Of a DNA stretch of 40,074 bases, positions 1 to 8,163 are shown piece after piece; within the stretch, counting starts at the first letter, position 1; every line of letters starts with the position of its first letter. The DNA lies in contig WGCN01000062.1 in assembly GCA_015493745.1 (NCBI GenBank), forward strand, positions 1 through 40,074, written 5' to 3'. The translations under genes were made by a program, and so were the position numbers. Under the pieces are notes generated by a model. The model worked only from the letters and a program-made list of their open reading frames with translations, made no database searches and was not told the origin of the DNA. The stretch is from Calditrichales bacterium (GTDB lineage: Bacteria > Calditrichota > Calditrichia > Calditrichales > J004).

Positions 1-1
1 G

Positions 2-445
2 GAACTGGCCATGGCCTGCCACCTGCGGCTGGCTTCGGATAATGCCCGGCTGGGACAACCCGAGGTTAATCTGGGACTGATCCCCGGTTATGGCGGGACG
101 CAGCGCCTGCCCCGGCTGGTCGGCGAGGCTCATGCCCTGGAACTGTTGCTCACCGGCGATATGATCTCCGCGCAACGGGCCGCCGAACTAGGGCTGGTCA
201 ACCGGGTCTTTCCCCGGGAAGAGCTGTATGAGGCCGGCGTGCAACTGATGCAAAAAATTCTTTCCAAAGGGCCACTGGCCGTTCGCTATTGTCTGGAAGC
301 GGTTCAGCAGGGCCGGGCCACCACCGTCGATAACGGCATGGAGATAGAATCCTCCCTGTTTGGCATGGCCTTTTCCACCGGAGACATGAAAGAAGGCACC
401 CGGGCATTTATTGAAAAGCGCCCCGCAAAATTCAACGGCAAGTAA
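2..445 (+). CDS. Enoyl-CoA hydratase/isomerase (crotonase family), 5'-truncated by the window edge
   Basis: The reading frame is open from the first bases, so the true start lies upstream; about the C-terminal 147 residues are present. The visible part starts at ELAMACHLRLAS and contains the crotonase signature QPEVNLGLIPGYGGTQRLPRLVG (positions about 56-124). The Glu in QPEVNLG and the Glu in ALELLLTGD match the two catalytic glutamates of enoyl-CoA hydratases. The family hydrates trans-2-enoyl-CoA to 3-hydroxyacyl-CoA in beta-oxidation or butyrate-type pathways; substrate length cannot be told from this fragment. The stop codon is directly followed by the ATG of a histidine kinase (taaATG), so the two are probably co-transcribed, which is an unusual pairing. 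Confidence 0.93.
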   Translation, partial: ELAMACHLRLASDNARLGQPEVNLGLIPGYGGTQRLPRLVGEAHALELLLTGDMISAQRAAELGLVNRVFPREELYEAGVQLMQKILSKGPLAVRYCLEAVQQGRATTVDNGMEIESSLFGMAFSTGDMKEGTRAFIEKRPAKFNGK

Positions 446-1528
446 ATGATCACCGAAATACCCAAACTGGTATTGCTGGCCCCCGAACCCCGGGCGATCA
501 AGCTTTATGTGGAGAGCCTGAAAACCTTTCCCCTGGAGTTATGCCTGGTTACCACCGTGGACGAGGCGCTTCAGAAATTTGCCTATGGTAAATATGAGAT
601 GCTGGCGGTTCACATCACGGAAAAGAACGCCGGCGATATGGAACGGCTGATCGGCGGGCTGGGCATCTCCCGAGAAACGACCCTGCTGCTGGGCATTTAC
701 AATACGGGCCGTCCCCCCGAAGGCATGTTCGACTTTTTGCTGGACATGGAAGACTACACCACCCCCCGCGCCTTAAAACACCTCTTTACGGGCATCCTCT
801 CCATCACCCACAAGGTAAAGGCTCAAACAGACCTTTCGGCCATGCTGATCCATGATATGCGCTCTCCCCTGCAAAGCATCCTCAGCTATACCGAGTTGTT
901 GCAGAATGGGGTTTTCGGCGAATTAAACAAGGGCCAATTGCAAATACTGGACAACACCCTGCGCCTTACCGACACCCTTTTGGAGTTGATGTCGGAACTG
1001 GGCGACGTGTTGCGTTTTGAGAATAAATCCTTCAAGATTCATCCGACCGTCTTCCCCATTAAAACCCTTTTGCAGGACGTCATTCAGGCACTATGGATAC
1101 AGGCGGACAAGAAAAACATAAAATTCACCTTTAGCGGCGCCTCCGATGAGAATTTTGATATCCATGCCGACCGCATGGCCCTGTTCCGCGTGCTTTCCAA
1201 TTTACTGACCAATGCCGTGCAGTACAGTCCGCAAAACAGCGTTATACGCATAGAAATCGGCCGTTCTTACAGCGGGAAGGCTCCAAGCTGTTTTTTTATC
1301 AGCATAACGGACAGCGGCCCGGGTATCAGCGAGGAAGATACCCAGATCATCTTTGATAAATTTTACCGTGTACACGGCGGCAGCTCAAAAAAGGGTTTCG
1401 GCCTGGGCCTTTATGTGGCCCGGCTTTTCATCGAGGCCCACAAGGGGAAAATCCGCGCCTACAATAACCGCGAGGGGGGCTGCACCTTCCATCTCTCCAT
1501 CCCCCTCAACGAGGATTTCCGGGAATAA
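446..1528 (+). CDS. Histidine kinase with N-terminal receiver-like (pseudo-receiver) domain
   Basis: 360 residues with no membrane segment, so probably cytoplasmic. Residues 1-120 have the alternating beta/alpha look of a receiver domain. At the place of the phospho-acceptor strand the protein reads YEMLAVHITE, with no aspartate, so this is probably a signal-input module that is not phosphorylated. The HisKA H-box is MLIHDMRSPLQ with His136. The HATPase_c domain follows: N-box NLLTNAVQYSP (Asn256), G1 box DSGPGIS (289-295), F-box-like FDKFYR and G2 box GFGLGLYVA (317-325). No response regulator gene is adjacent. It abuts the crotonase gene with no spacing and is followed by a strong terminator. 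Confidence 0.9.
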   Translation: MITEIPKLVLLAPEPRAIKLYVESLKTFPLELCLVTTVDEALQKFAYGKYEMLAVHITEKNAGDMERLIGGLGISRETTLLLGIYNTGRPPEGMFDFLLDMEDYTTPRALKHLFTGILSITHKVKAQTDLSAMLIHDMRSPLQSILSYTELLQNGVFGELNKGQLQILDNTLRLTDTLLELMSELGDVLRFENKSFKIHPTVFPIKTLLQDVIQALWIQADKKNIKFTFSGASDENFDIHADRMALFRVLSNLLTNAVQYSPQNSVIRIEIGRSYSGKAPSCFFISITDSGPGISEEDTQIIFDKFYRVHGGSSKKGFGLGLYVARLFIEAHKGKIRAYNNREGGCTFHLSIPLNEDFRE

Positions 1529-1533
1529 AAAAA

Positions 1534-1566
1534 GGGTTTGCATAAAAATGCAAACCCCTGATTTTT
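1534..1566. terminator. Bidirectional intrinsic terminator between histidine kinase and tRNA-Leu
   Basis: GGGTTTGCA (1534-1542) and TGCAAACCC (1549-1557) form a perfect 9-bp stem with a 6-nt loop. On the minus strand the stem is followed by seven T residues (the A-run 1527-1533), ideal for ending the gap-pgk-tpiA-secG-tRNA transcript. On the plus strand it is followed by CTGATTTTTT, adequate for ending the histidine kinase transcript. Confidence 0.88.
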
Positions 1567-1568
1567 TG

Positions 1569-1653
1569 TACTGAGGGCGGGACTCGAACCCGCACGGGCA
1601 TCTCGCCCACTACCCCCTCAAGATAGCGTGTCTACCAATTCCACCACCCCAGC
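1569..1653 (-). tRNA. tRNA-Leu (anticodon GAG)
   Basis: On the minus strand a class II cloverleaf folds. The acceptor GCTGGGG pairs with CCTCAGT (two G-U pairs) and the discriminator is A at 1569. The D-arm contains AATTGGTAGACACG, the anticodon stem is CTATC/GGTAG with loop TTGAGGG (anticodon GAG), the long variable arm is TGGGCGAGATGCCCG, and the T-arm is GCGGGTTCGAGTCCCGC. The 3' CCA is not encoded (ACAA follows). It lies only 6 nt after the secG stop and is followed by the shared terminator, so it is probably processed from the secG transcript. secG followed by tRNA-Leu is a recurrent bacterial arrangement. Confidence 0.95.
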
Positions 1654-1659
1654 AAAAAA

Positions 1660-2028
1660 TTATTTATTGTCAGGTTTTTGAGGTTCCGGCATAACGGGCG
1701 CTTCTTCAATCGGCGCCACCGGCAGATCCGAAGTCGGTAAAGCTTTCTGTTGTTCCATTTGCTTCTGCATAAGGCTTTGCTGGACTTCTTCGGTTTCACC
1801 CCGATAAATAATGCCAATGACGATGGCCAGCAGAAAATAAGCCGTGGCCAGATATGCCGTCGTTTTACTCAGAAAGTCTCCGGCACCGCGGCCACCGAAA
1901 ACACTTTGCCCGGCCATGCCGCCACCAATGGAGCCTGCCAGTCCCTGCCCTTTACCACTTTGCAGCAAGATGACAACCACCATTAAAAAACTAAGTATGA
2001 CGAATAAAACTACCAAAAAGGTATACAT
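1660..2028 (-). CDS. secG: Preprotein translocase subunit SecG
   Basis: 122 residues, typical for SecG with an extended tail. There are two membrane helices: residues about 3-23 (FLVVLFVILSFLMVVVILLQ) and 55-76 (TAYLATAYFLLAIVIGIIY). They flank the conserved cytoplasmic loop LLQSGKGQGLAGSIGGG followed by SVFGGRGAGDFLSKTT, which is the SecG signature. The tail is Gln/Glu/Pro-rich. SecG associates with SecYE in the inner membrane and stimulates SecA-driven export. It follows tpiA at 81 nt on the same strand, and the conserved order gap-pgk-tpi-secG supports the call. An AGGAG lies 11 nt upstream of the ATG. Confidence 0.95.
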   Translation of the reverse strand: MYTFLVVLFVILSFLMVVVILLQSGKGQGLAGSIGGGMAGQSVFGGRGAGDFLSKTTAYLATAYFLLAIVIGIIYRGETEEVQQSLMQKQMEQQKALPTSDLPVAPIEEAPVMPEPQKPDNK

Positions 2029-2109
2029 GAATTTTTATGCTCCTGTATTTTGCAAAAGATTTTAATTTAAAGAGATTATTCCAACAGCGCAAATACAAAA
2101 AACATTTTT

Positions 2110-2877
2110 TTAGCCGGCCAGCTCCTCGGCCGTTTGAATAATCGGTACAAAGGTTTCCGCTTTCAGACAGGCACCGCCGACCAGGGCGCCGTCCAGATCC
2201 GGCCGGCTCAGCAATTCCCGGGCATTGGCCGGTTTAACGCTGCCGCCGTAAAGTATCCGCAACGCCATGGCCACATCGTGTCCATATTGTTTTTCTATCT
2301 GCCCGCGGATATGGGCATGAATCTCCTGGGCCTGATCCGGGCTGGCGGTTTTACCCGTGCCGATAGCCCATACCGGCTCATAGGCAACTACGATGGATGA
2401 AAAAGCCGCGGCTTCTATCCCCGCAAAGGCGCCGCTTACCTGGCTATCGATCACCTCCCGGGCCCGCCCGGCTTCGCGCTCTTCCAGCGTCTCGCCAACG
2501 CAAACAATGGCTTTCAATCCGTTTTCCAGCACGGCCCGCAGTCGCTTATTAACCGTTTCGTCCGTTTCGCCAAAATACTGCCGCCGCTCGGAATGCCCCA
2601 GAATCACATACTGCACGCCACAGCTTTGCAACATGGCTGCGCTGACCTCGCCGGTATAGGCCCCCTGCGCCTCCCAAAACATGTTTTGCGCCCCCAAAAC
2701 AACATTGGAACCCTTCACAACATCGTTCACAACGCTCAGGGCGGTGTATGGCGGACAAATAACGATCTCCGTGGCCTTTACCGCCGTTGTTTTTATTTTT
2801 ATTTGATTGGCCAGTTGCAGAGCCTGGGCATTGTCATTATGCATCTTCCAGTTGCCGGCGATCATCATTTTTTTCAT
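2110..2877 (-). CDS. tpiA: Triosephosphate isomerase
   Basis: Interconverts dihydroxyacetone phosphate and glyceraldehyde 3-phosphate in glycolysis and gluconeogenesis. Family motifs are all present: N-terminal AGNWKMH with the catalytic Lys, GHSERR with the electrophilic His, AYEPVWAIGTGKTAS with the catalytic Glu and flexible loop 6, and the phosphate-binding ILYGGSVKPAN and GALVGGACLK. The length of 255 residues is normal. Three in-frame ATGs compete (2880, 2877 and one four codons inside). I chose 2877 because AGGAG then lies 6 nt upstream; 2880 would add one Met. It follows pgk by about 12 nt, so it is in the same operon. Confidence 0.96.
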   Translation of the reverse strand: MKKMMIAGNWKMHNDNAQALQLANQIKIKTTAVKATEIVICPPYTALSVVNDVVKGSNVVLGAQNMFWEAQGAYTGEVSAAMLQSCGVQYVILGHSERRQYFGETDETVNKRLRAVLENGLKAIVCVGETLEEREAGRAREVIDSQVSGAFAGIEAAAFSSIVVAYEPVWAIGTGKTASPDQAQEIHAHIRGQIEKQYGHDVAMALRILYGGSVKPANARELLSRPDLDGALVGGACLKAETFVPIIQTAEELAG

Positions 2878-2889
2878 CATCTTCTCCTG

Positions 2890-4086
2890 TTAAATATCGG
2901 TCAATGCGGCGATTCCCGGTAACTGCTTGCCTTCCAGAAACTCCAGCGAGGCGCCGCCCCCGGTGGAGATATGGCTAAAACGCTCTTCCATGTTAAACTG
3001 GCTCACGGCGGCGGCGGAGTCTCCCCCCCCAACGATGGTAACGGCGCCGGCGGCGGTGGCTTCGGCCATGGCCTCGGCCACGGCCCGCGTTCCCACGGCA
3101 AAGGAGGGCATCTCAAACACCCCCATCGGTCCGTTCCAAACTATGGTACGCGCCTCTTTTAGGATCTGCCCGAACTGCCCGCGGGTTTTGGGACCGATAT
3201 CCAGCCCCATGCGTCCGGCGGGAATTTGGGAGGATTCGACAACGATACGATCCGCCTCATTGTCAAAGCGATCGGCGGCGACAACGTCTTCCGGCAAATA
3301 CAGCTCCGTTTTACTGCCGGCCGTTTCGCGGATTATTTCCCGGGCCAGCTCAATTTTATCCTCCTCCAGCAGCGAATCCCCGATCTCAAACCCCTGAGCC
3401 TTGAGAAAGGTATAGGCCATGCCGCCGCCGATCAGCAGCACATCGACCTTGCCGATCAGGTTTTTGATCACATCGATCTTACCGGAGATTTTGGCGCCCC
3501 CCAGAATGGCGACAAAAGGCGATTGAGGCTTTTCGATGGCCTCTCCGAGGAATTTCAGTTCCCGGGCGATCAGGAATCCCGCCGCGCAGCGCTCAAAAAA
3601 GGCGGTAACACCGACGGTGGAGGCATGGGCCCGGTGGGCGGTGCCAAAGGCGTCATTGACATACAGATCGCAACCCGCGGCCAGTTGCCGGGCCATTTCC
3701 GGATCGTTTTTCGTTTCCCCCTTGTGAAAGCGCAGGTTTTCCAGCAATAACACCTGGCCGGGCTTCAGTGCCTCCTTGAGTTGCCGAACCTCAGCGCCGA
3801 TGGAATCGGGCGCCATGATGACCTCACGCCCCAACAGACGGGAGAGACGTTCCGCCACCGGTTTCAGACGCATGGTCTCCACCACTTCACCTTTGGGGCG
3901 GCCCAAATGAGAGCATAAAACGGCACTGCCCCCCTGATCCAAAATATACCGGATGGTGGGCAGGGAGGCCTGAATGCGCCGGTCATCCGTTATTTCCTGT
4001 TTCTCGTTTAAAGGTACATTGAAGTCACAACGCACCAGCACTTTTTTACCCGCGGTCTCAAGACGGTCCAGGGTCAGCTTTGCCAT
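2890..4086 (-). CDS. pgk: Phosphoglycerate kinase
   Basis: 398 residues, the usual length. It transfers phosphate from 1,3-bisphosphoglycerate to ADP. Visible motifs are the N-terminal substrate site VRCDFNVPL (19-27), the arginine region [10 protein letters not shown], the hinge/nucleotide region [23 protein letters not shown], and the C-terminal [10 protein letters not shown] with [23 protein letters not shown] precedes the ATG. It lies between gap (57 nt upstream, with a hairpin terminator in the gap) and tpiA. The intergenic hairpin suggests pgk is expressed below gap unless there is read-through or an internal promoter. Confidence 0.97.
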   Translation of the reverse strand: MAKLTLDRLETAGKKVLVRCDFNVPLNEKQEITDDRRIQASLPTIRYILDQGGSAVLCSHLGRPKGEVVETMRLKPVAERLSRLLGREVIMAPDSIGAEVRQLKEALKPGQVLLLENLRFHKGETKNDPEMARQLAAGCDLYVNDAFGTAHRAHASTVGVTAFFERCAAGFLIARELKFLGEAIEKPQSPFVAILGGAKISGKIDVIKNLIGKVDVLLIGGGMAYTFLKAQGFEIGDSLLEEDKIELAREIIRETAGSKTELYLPEDVVAADRFDNEADRIVVESSQIPAGRMGLDIGPKTRGQFGQILKEARTIVWNGPMGVFEMPSFAVGTRAVAEAMAEATAAGAVTIVGGGDSAAAVSQFNMEERFSHISTGGGASLEFLEGKQLPGIAALTDI

Positions 4087-4108
4087 ATTCTTCCTTTCAT
4101 CGCCACAG

Positions 4109-4131
4109 AAAAAAGGCCGGATAAACCGGCC
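4109..4131 (-). terminator. Intercistronic hairpin terminator/attenuator between gap and pgk
   Basis: Read on the minus strand, GGCCGG and CCGGCC form a perfect 6-bp GC-only stem with loop TTTAT, immediately followed by TTTTTT (the A-run 4109-4114). It sits after the gap stop and before the pgk start, so it should end part of the transcripts and leave gap mRNA in excess. It could also act as a 3'-stabilising processed end. The geometry is seen directly; the effect is inferred. Confidence 0.7.
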
Positions 4132-4142
4132 CGATTAGTAAT

Positions 4143-5147
<1,005 letters not shown>

Positions 5148-5313
5148 CTACTCCTTAGTTTTTATCGACCTGAAATAAGAAAAGAAAGTTACCATTCCCC
5201 GTAAATTAAAGCAAACAGGAATCCTCCTTTACACGTTGAAAAAGAAGCCCGCTCTTTTTTCACTTCATTTATCAAGATACGCTCAGTCATTACGAGAATC
5301 ATTGCCATCTATC

Positions 5314-5330
5314 GGTTAAATTTATTAACC
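5314..5330. promoter_or_regulatory. Inverted repeat in the divergent gap / TPR-lipoprotein promoter region
   Basis: GGTTAA-N5-TTAACC is a perfect 6-bp-arm palindrome in the 251-bp divergent intergenic region. A TATATT (5350-5355) lies downstream on the plus strand, and the right arm would occupy its -35 position with a 19-bp spacer, so a bound regulator could block the lipoprotein promoter. Arms of 6 bp in AT-rich DNA can arise by chance, so this is a weak call. No other clear promoter for gap was found here. Confidence 0.3.
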
Positions 5331-5395
5331 ACTTTATCTTGTAAAACACTATATTTGAGCTTTATTGACGAATATCTGGAATAACGGAGAAATCC

Positions 5396-6238
5396 ATGAA
5401 AAAAACTATACTGATTTTAATTTCGCTGTTTTGGTTAATGAGCTGCGGCGGTTCCGCCAAGCAGGAGAGCGATTACACGCAGTTCTCCGACCGGGATATG
5501 ATGGCCCTGGCCAATAAAAAATTCGATCAGGGTGATTATAAGAGCGCTCTGGAATTTTATAACCGGCTATTGCTGGATTACCCGACATCGGATCTGCATA
5601 TCGACGTCCAGTTGAAAATGGCCGAAACCTATGGCCGCATGGATCGTTTTGAAGATCAAATGGATCTGCTGCTGCGTCTGGTTCGTGAAAATATCATCCC
5701 CAATGAAATTCCCAGAATATATATCCAGTTCGGCAAGTTTTACGAGCGTTCCGCCGTCTTCAACCCCGGAATTGTAACCAATGACTCCATCGACTATCAG
5801 AACGCGCTGAACTATTATAAGCTGGCCACAAAGTATGAGGACAGCAACGATACCGAAGCCAAGGCCGAGGCTACCTACCGCCGCGGGCTGGTGGAGGCTA
5901 AAATCGGCGATATCAATGCCGCCATCAGCCAGTATCAGATGGTACCCAGCCTTTACCCCAATTCTGTCTTTAGCGTTTTGGCGCAAATGAAGCTTAAGAA
6001 TCCCGAGGATGTCAGCGAACTGGCTGTTAGCGACAGCGCCCTGGCCGTGTATCGTAACGAACTGGGGCTGGTCGCTCCCGAACCGGTTGAGGAGGAAGCG
6101 CCGGCGGTCATTGAGGAAAATGAACCTTCCGCCAGTGGTGATGAGGGCAATATGGATGAAACCCTGGACATGATGAAAGAGAACACGCAGGAACAGAGTC
6201 TGCCCGAAACGGAAACCACCGTTCCGGACTCTTTATAG
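5396..6238 (+). CDS. TPR-containing lipoprotein
   Basis: 280 residues. The signal peptide MKKTILILISLFWLMSC ends in lipobox LMSC, so Cys17 would be lipidated. Tetratricopeptide-like helical repeats follow: ANKKFDQGDYKSALEFYNRLL (about 40-60), then KMAETYGRMDRFEDQ, YQNALNYYKLATKYEDSND and RRGLVEAKIGDINAAISQYQMV. The last ~60 residues are acidic and Pro/Glu-rich, low in complexity and probably disordered. The repeat pattern resembles BamD/YbgF-type envelope lipoproteins, but I see no specific family signature. It is likely anchored in an envelope membrane as a scaffold. GGAG precedes the ATG, and a clear terminator follows, so it is probably monocistronic. Confidence 0.8.
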   Translation: MKKTILILISLFWLMSCGGSAKQESDYTQFSDRDMMALANKKFDQGDYKSALEFYNRLLLDYPTSDLHIDVQLKMAETYGRMDRFEDQMDLLLRLVRENIIPNEIPRIYIQFGKFYERSAVFNPGIVTNDSIDYQNALNYYKLATKYEDSNDTEAKAEATYRRGLVEAKIGDINAAISQYQMVPSLYPNSVFSVLAQMKLKNPEDVSELAVSDSALAVYRNELGLVAPEPVEEEAPAVIEENEPSASGDEGNMDETLDMMKENTQEQSLPETETTVPDSL

Positions 6239-6260
6239 AAATATTCTGTCATTCGGTTTA

Positions 6261-6299
6261 AGGCAGGATTTCAACTTTGCTTGAGATTCTGCCTTTTTT
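6261..6299 (+). terminator. Intrinsic terminator after the TPR lipoprotein gene
   Basis: AGGCAGGATTTC (6261-6272) pairs with GAGATTCTGCCT (6283-6294), a 12-bp stem with two G-U pairs and a 10-nt loop, followed by a T-run. A possible promoter for the next gene overlaps it (TTGAGA 6281-6286, 18 bp, TATATT 6305-6310), which is plausible but weak. Confidence 0.85.
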
Positions 6300-6334
6300 A
6301 TTAGTATATTGTTAAAATTTAAACTCAATTGGAT

Positions 6335-6901
6335 ATGCCGGTAAAAGTTGGAATCGCCACATTAAATCCTGTTAAAATAAAAGCGGTTAAAAACGCTTTT
6401 TCAAGTGTCGGGGAAATATTTCCCGCTACCTTCCCCGCCCCGGTCATCTATGACAGCTTGCAGGTGGACTCCGGAGTGGCGGCCATGCCCTTAACCCTTG
6501 CCGAGATGCTGCAAGGCGCCCGGCAGCGGGTGTTCAACTATCTGAGCCGCCTTGAGGCGGACTGGGTGGTTGGACTGGAAGGGGGTGTGTTTATCCTGAA
6601 CAGCCCGGAGCAGCCCCGGCCGGTGATGTTGCAAAACTGGGTTTATGTGTTTAACGGACAGCAGGGCAGTTACGGCAGTTCCGCCGCCATGCCCCTGCCC
6701 CGCTCTTTTGAAAAAGAACTTTATGAAAACGGAAAAGAACTGGCTGAGGTGATAGACCGATTCTCCGGAAAAAAAGACGTGCGCTCCAACGAGGGCGCCT
6801 TCGGTGTGCTCAGCGAAGGATTATATAACCGGGAATCCGCGTTTACACAAGCGGTTATCAATGCACTGTTGCCGTTGTGCAACTCAAAATATAAGGAATG
6901 A
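6335..6901 (+). CDS. Inosine/xanthosine triphosphatase, YjjX/DUF84 family
   Basis: 188 residues from ATG 6335. A TTG two codons upstream is possible, but MPVKVGIATLNPVKIKAV starts as the family does. Motifs include GIATLNPVKIKAV, an acidic DSLQVDSGV, the segment MLQGARQRVFNYL, and GLEGGVF in the core. The family hydrolyses non-canonical purine nucleoside triphosphates such as ITP and XTP, keeping them out of nucleic acids. The next gene, adenosine deaminase, starts 3 nt downstream. The pairing makes sense because adenosine deaminase produces inosine, a source of the deaminated nucleotides this enzyme would remove. Exact substrate is inferred from the family. Confidence 0.82.
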   Translation: MPVKVGIATLNPVKIKAVKNAFSSVGEIFPATFPAPVIYDSLQVDSGVAAMPLTLAEMLQGARQRVFNYLSRLEADWVVGLEGGVFILNSPEQPRPVMLQNWVYVFNGQQGSYGSSAAMPLPRSFEKELYENGKELAEVIDRFSGKKDVRSNEGAFGVLSEGLYNRESAFTQAVINALLPLCNSKYKE

Positions 6902-6904
6902 TTC

Positions 6905-7933
6905 ATGGAACTGGATAAGAATATCATCAGACAAATGCCCAAAACCGACCTGCATTGCCACCTGGACGGCAGCCTGCGCATCGAGACCATCATCGACCTG
7001 GCCCAAAAGCAAAAAGTGGAACTGCCCAGTACCGACCCTAAAAAACTGAAGGAGATCCTGGTGCCGGGCCTCAACTGCCCCAGCCTGGTGGAATATCTGA
7101 AACCTTTTGACATCACCCTCTCCGTCATGCAGGAGGCCGAGGCCATCGAACGTATCTCCTATGAGCTGGCCGAGGATGCCGCCGCCGAGAATGTCCGCTA
7201 TCTGGAAGTACGTTTTTCACCGGTACTCCACCTGCAAAAAGGTTTGAAATTGCCGGAGATTGTCGATGCCGCCATCGCCGGACTAAAGCGTGCCGAACAT
7301 GATTTTGATATAAAGACCGGGCTGATCATCTGCGGGATGCGAAACATCAACCCCGAAACATCGGTATTGCTGGCCGAGCTGACCATCGCCTATAAAAACC
7401 GCGGCGTGGTGGCCTTTGACCTGGCCGGCGCCGAGGAGAACTATCCGGCCAAGGATCATATCGAGGCTTTCTATCTGACGCTGAACAACAACGTTAACTG
7501 CACCGCCCATGCCGGCGAAGCCTACGGGCCGGAAAGTATCCATCAGGCCATTCATTATTGCGGCGCGCATCGTATCGGGCACGGCACACGGTTAAAGGAA
7601 GACGGCGATCTGCTCAATTATGTCAACGATCACCGCATTCCCATGGAAATATGCCTGACCAGCAACATTCAAACCAAGGCCGCCAGCTCCTTTGAAAATC
7701 ACCCTCTGCGTTTTTATTACGAAATCGGACTGCGGGTAACCATCAATACCGACAGCAGACTGATTTCCGACACCGATGTAACCAATGAACTGTGGCTGGC
7801 GGCCAAATATGCCCATCTGAATATGGACGATATAAAGAATATTATTGTCTCCGGCTTCAAAAGCGCCTTTTTACCGGTTAAAGAGAAGAAGATTCTGTTG
7901 GAACGGGTGAACAAGGAACTGGAGCAGTTTTAA
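6905..7933 (+). CDS. add: Adenosine deaminase
   Basis: 342 residues. The zinc site starts with KTDLHCHLDGSLR (His17, His19). It continues with the proton-relay HAGEAYGPESI (His202, Glu205), the catalytic RIGHGTRL (His226) and TINTDSRLISDT (Asp283), the full amidohydrolase-superfamily set in the right order for adenosine deaminase. It converts adenosine or deoxyadenosine to inosine and ammonia; some family members act on other adenine derivatives. A ribosome-binding AAGGAA lies inside the end of the upstream NTPase gene. Its stop overlaps the stop of the convergent small membrane-protein gene, leaving no room for a separate terminator. Confidence 0.9.
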   Translation: MELDKNIIRQMPKTDLHCHLDGSLRIETIIDLAQKQKVELPSTDPKKLKEILVPGLNCPSLVEYLKPFDITLSVMQEAEAIERISYELAEDAAAENVRYLEVRFSPVLHLQKGLKLPEIVDAAIAGLKRAEHDFDIKTGLIICGMRNINPETSVLLAELTIAYKNRGVVAFDLAGAEENYPAKDHIEAFYLTLNNNVNCTAHAGEAYGPESIHQAIHYCGAHRIGHGTRLKEDGDLLNYVNDHRIPMEICLTSNIQTKAASSFENHPLRFYYEIGLRVTINTDSRLISDTDVTNELWLAAKYAHLNMDDIKNIIVSGFKSAFLPVKEKKILLERVNKELEQF

Positions 7934-8163
7934 TCTTTCTTCCAGATTTTATCCATCCACAGGCGGATTTTACGCATCAGCCCGGGACGGAAGAGGGCCA
8001 CGGCCAGCAACAAAAACAGCAGACCCGGTATGACGGGAACGATGATGCCCACCAGGGCCAGCAATACTAAAATAAAAGCCCAGCCATACTTTTTACGGGA
8101 GAAGTGTTTTATCTTCTCCCATAAGGGTTTAGGGTCTTCATCGGTGGGTACGGGTAGGCTCAT
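7930..8163 (-). CDS. Small PGPGW/YbaN-like membrane protein
   Basis: 77 residues. A basic, tryptophan-containing N-terminus (residues 1-27) precedes a hydrophobic stretch at about 28-59 containing GIIVPVIPGLLFLLLAVALF, then a basic C-terminal tail KIRLWMDKIWKKD. The VPVIPG turn between two short hydrophobic helices resembles the PGPGW or DUF454 families of small inner-membrane proteins of unknown function. Its ATG directly follows the bshC stop (TAAATG), so it is translationally coupled to bshC. I do not know what it does. Confidence 0.65.
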   Translation of the reverse strand: MSLPVPTDEDPKPLWEKIKHFSRKKYGWAFILVLLALVGIIVPVIPGLLFLLLAVALFRPGLMRKIRLWMDKIWKKD

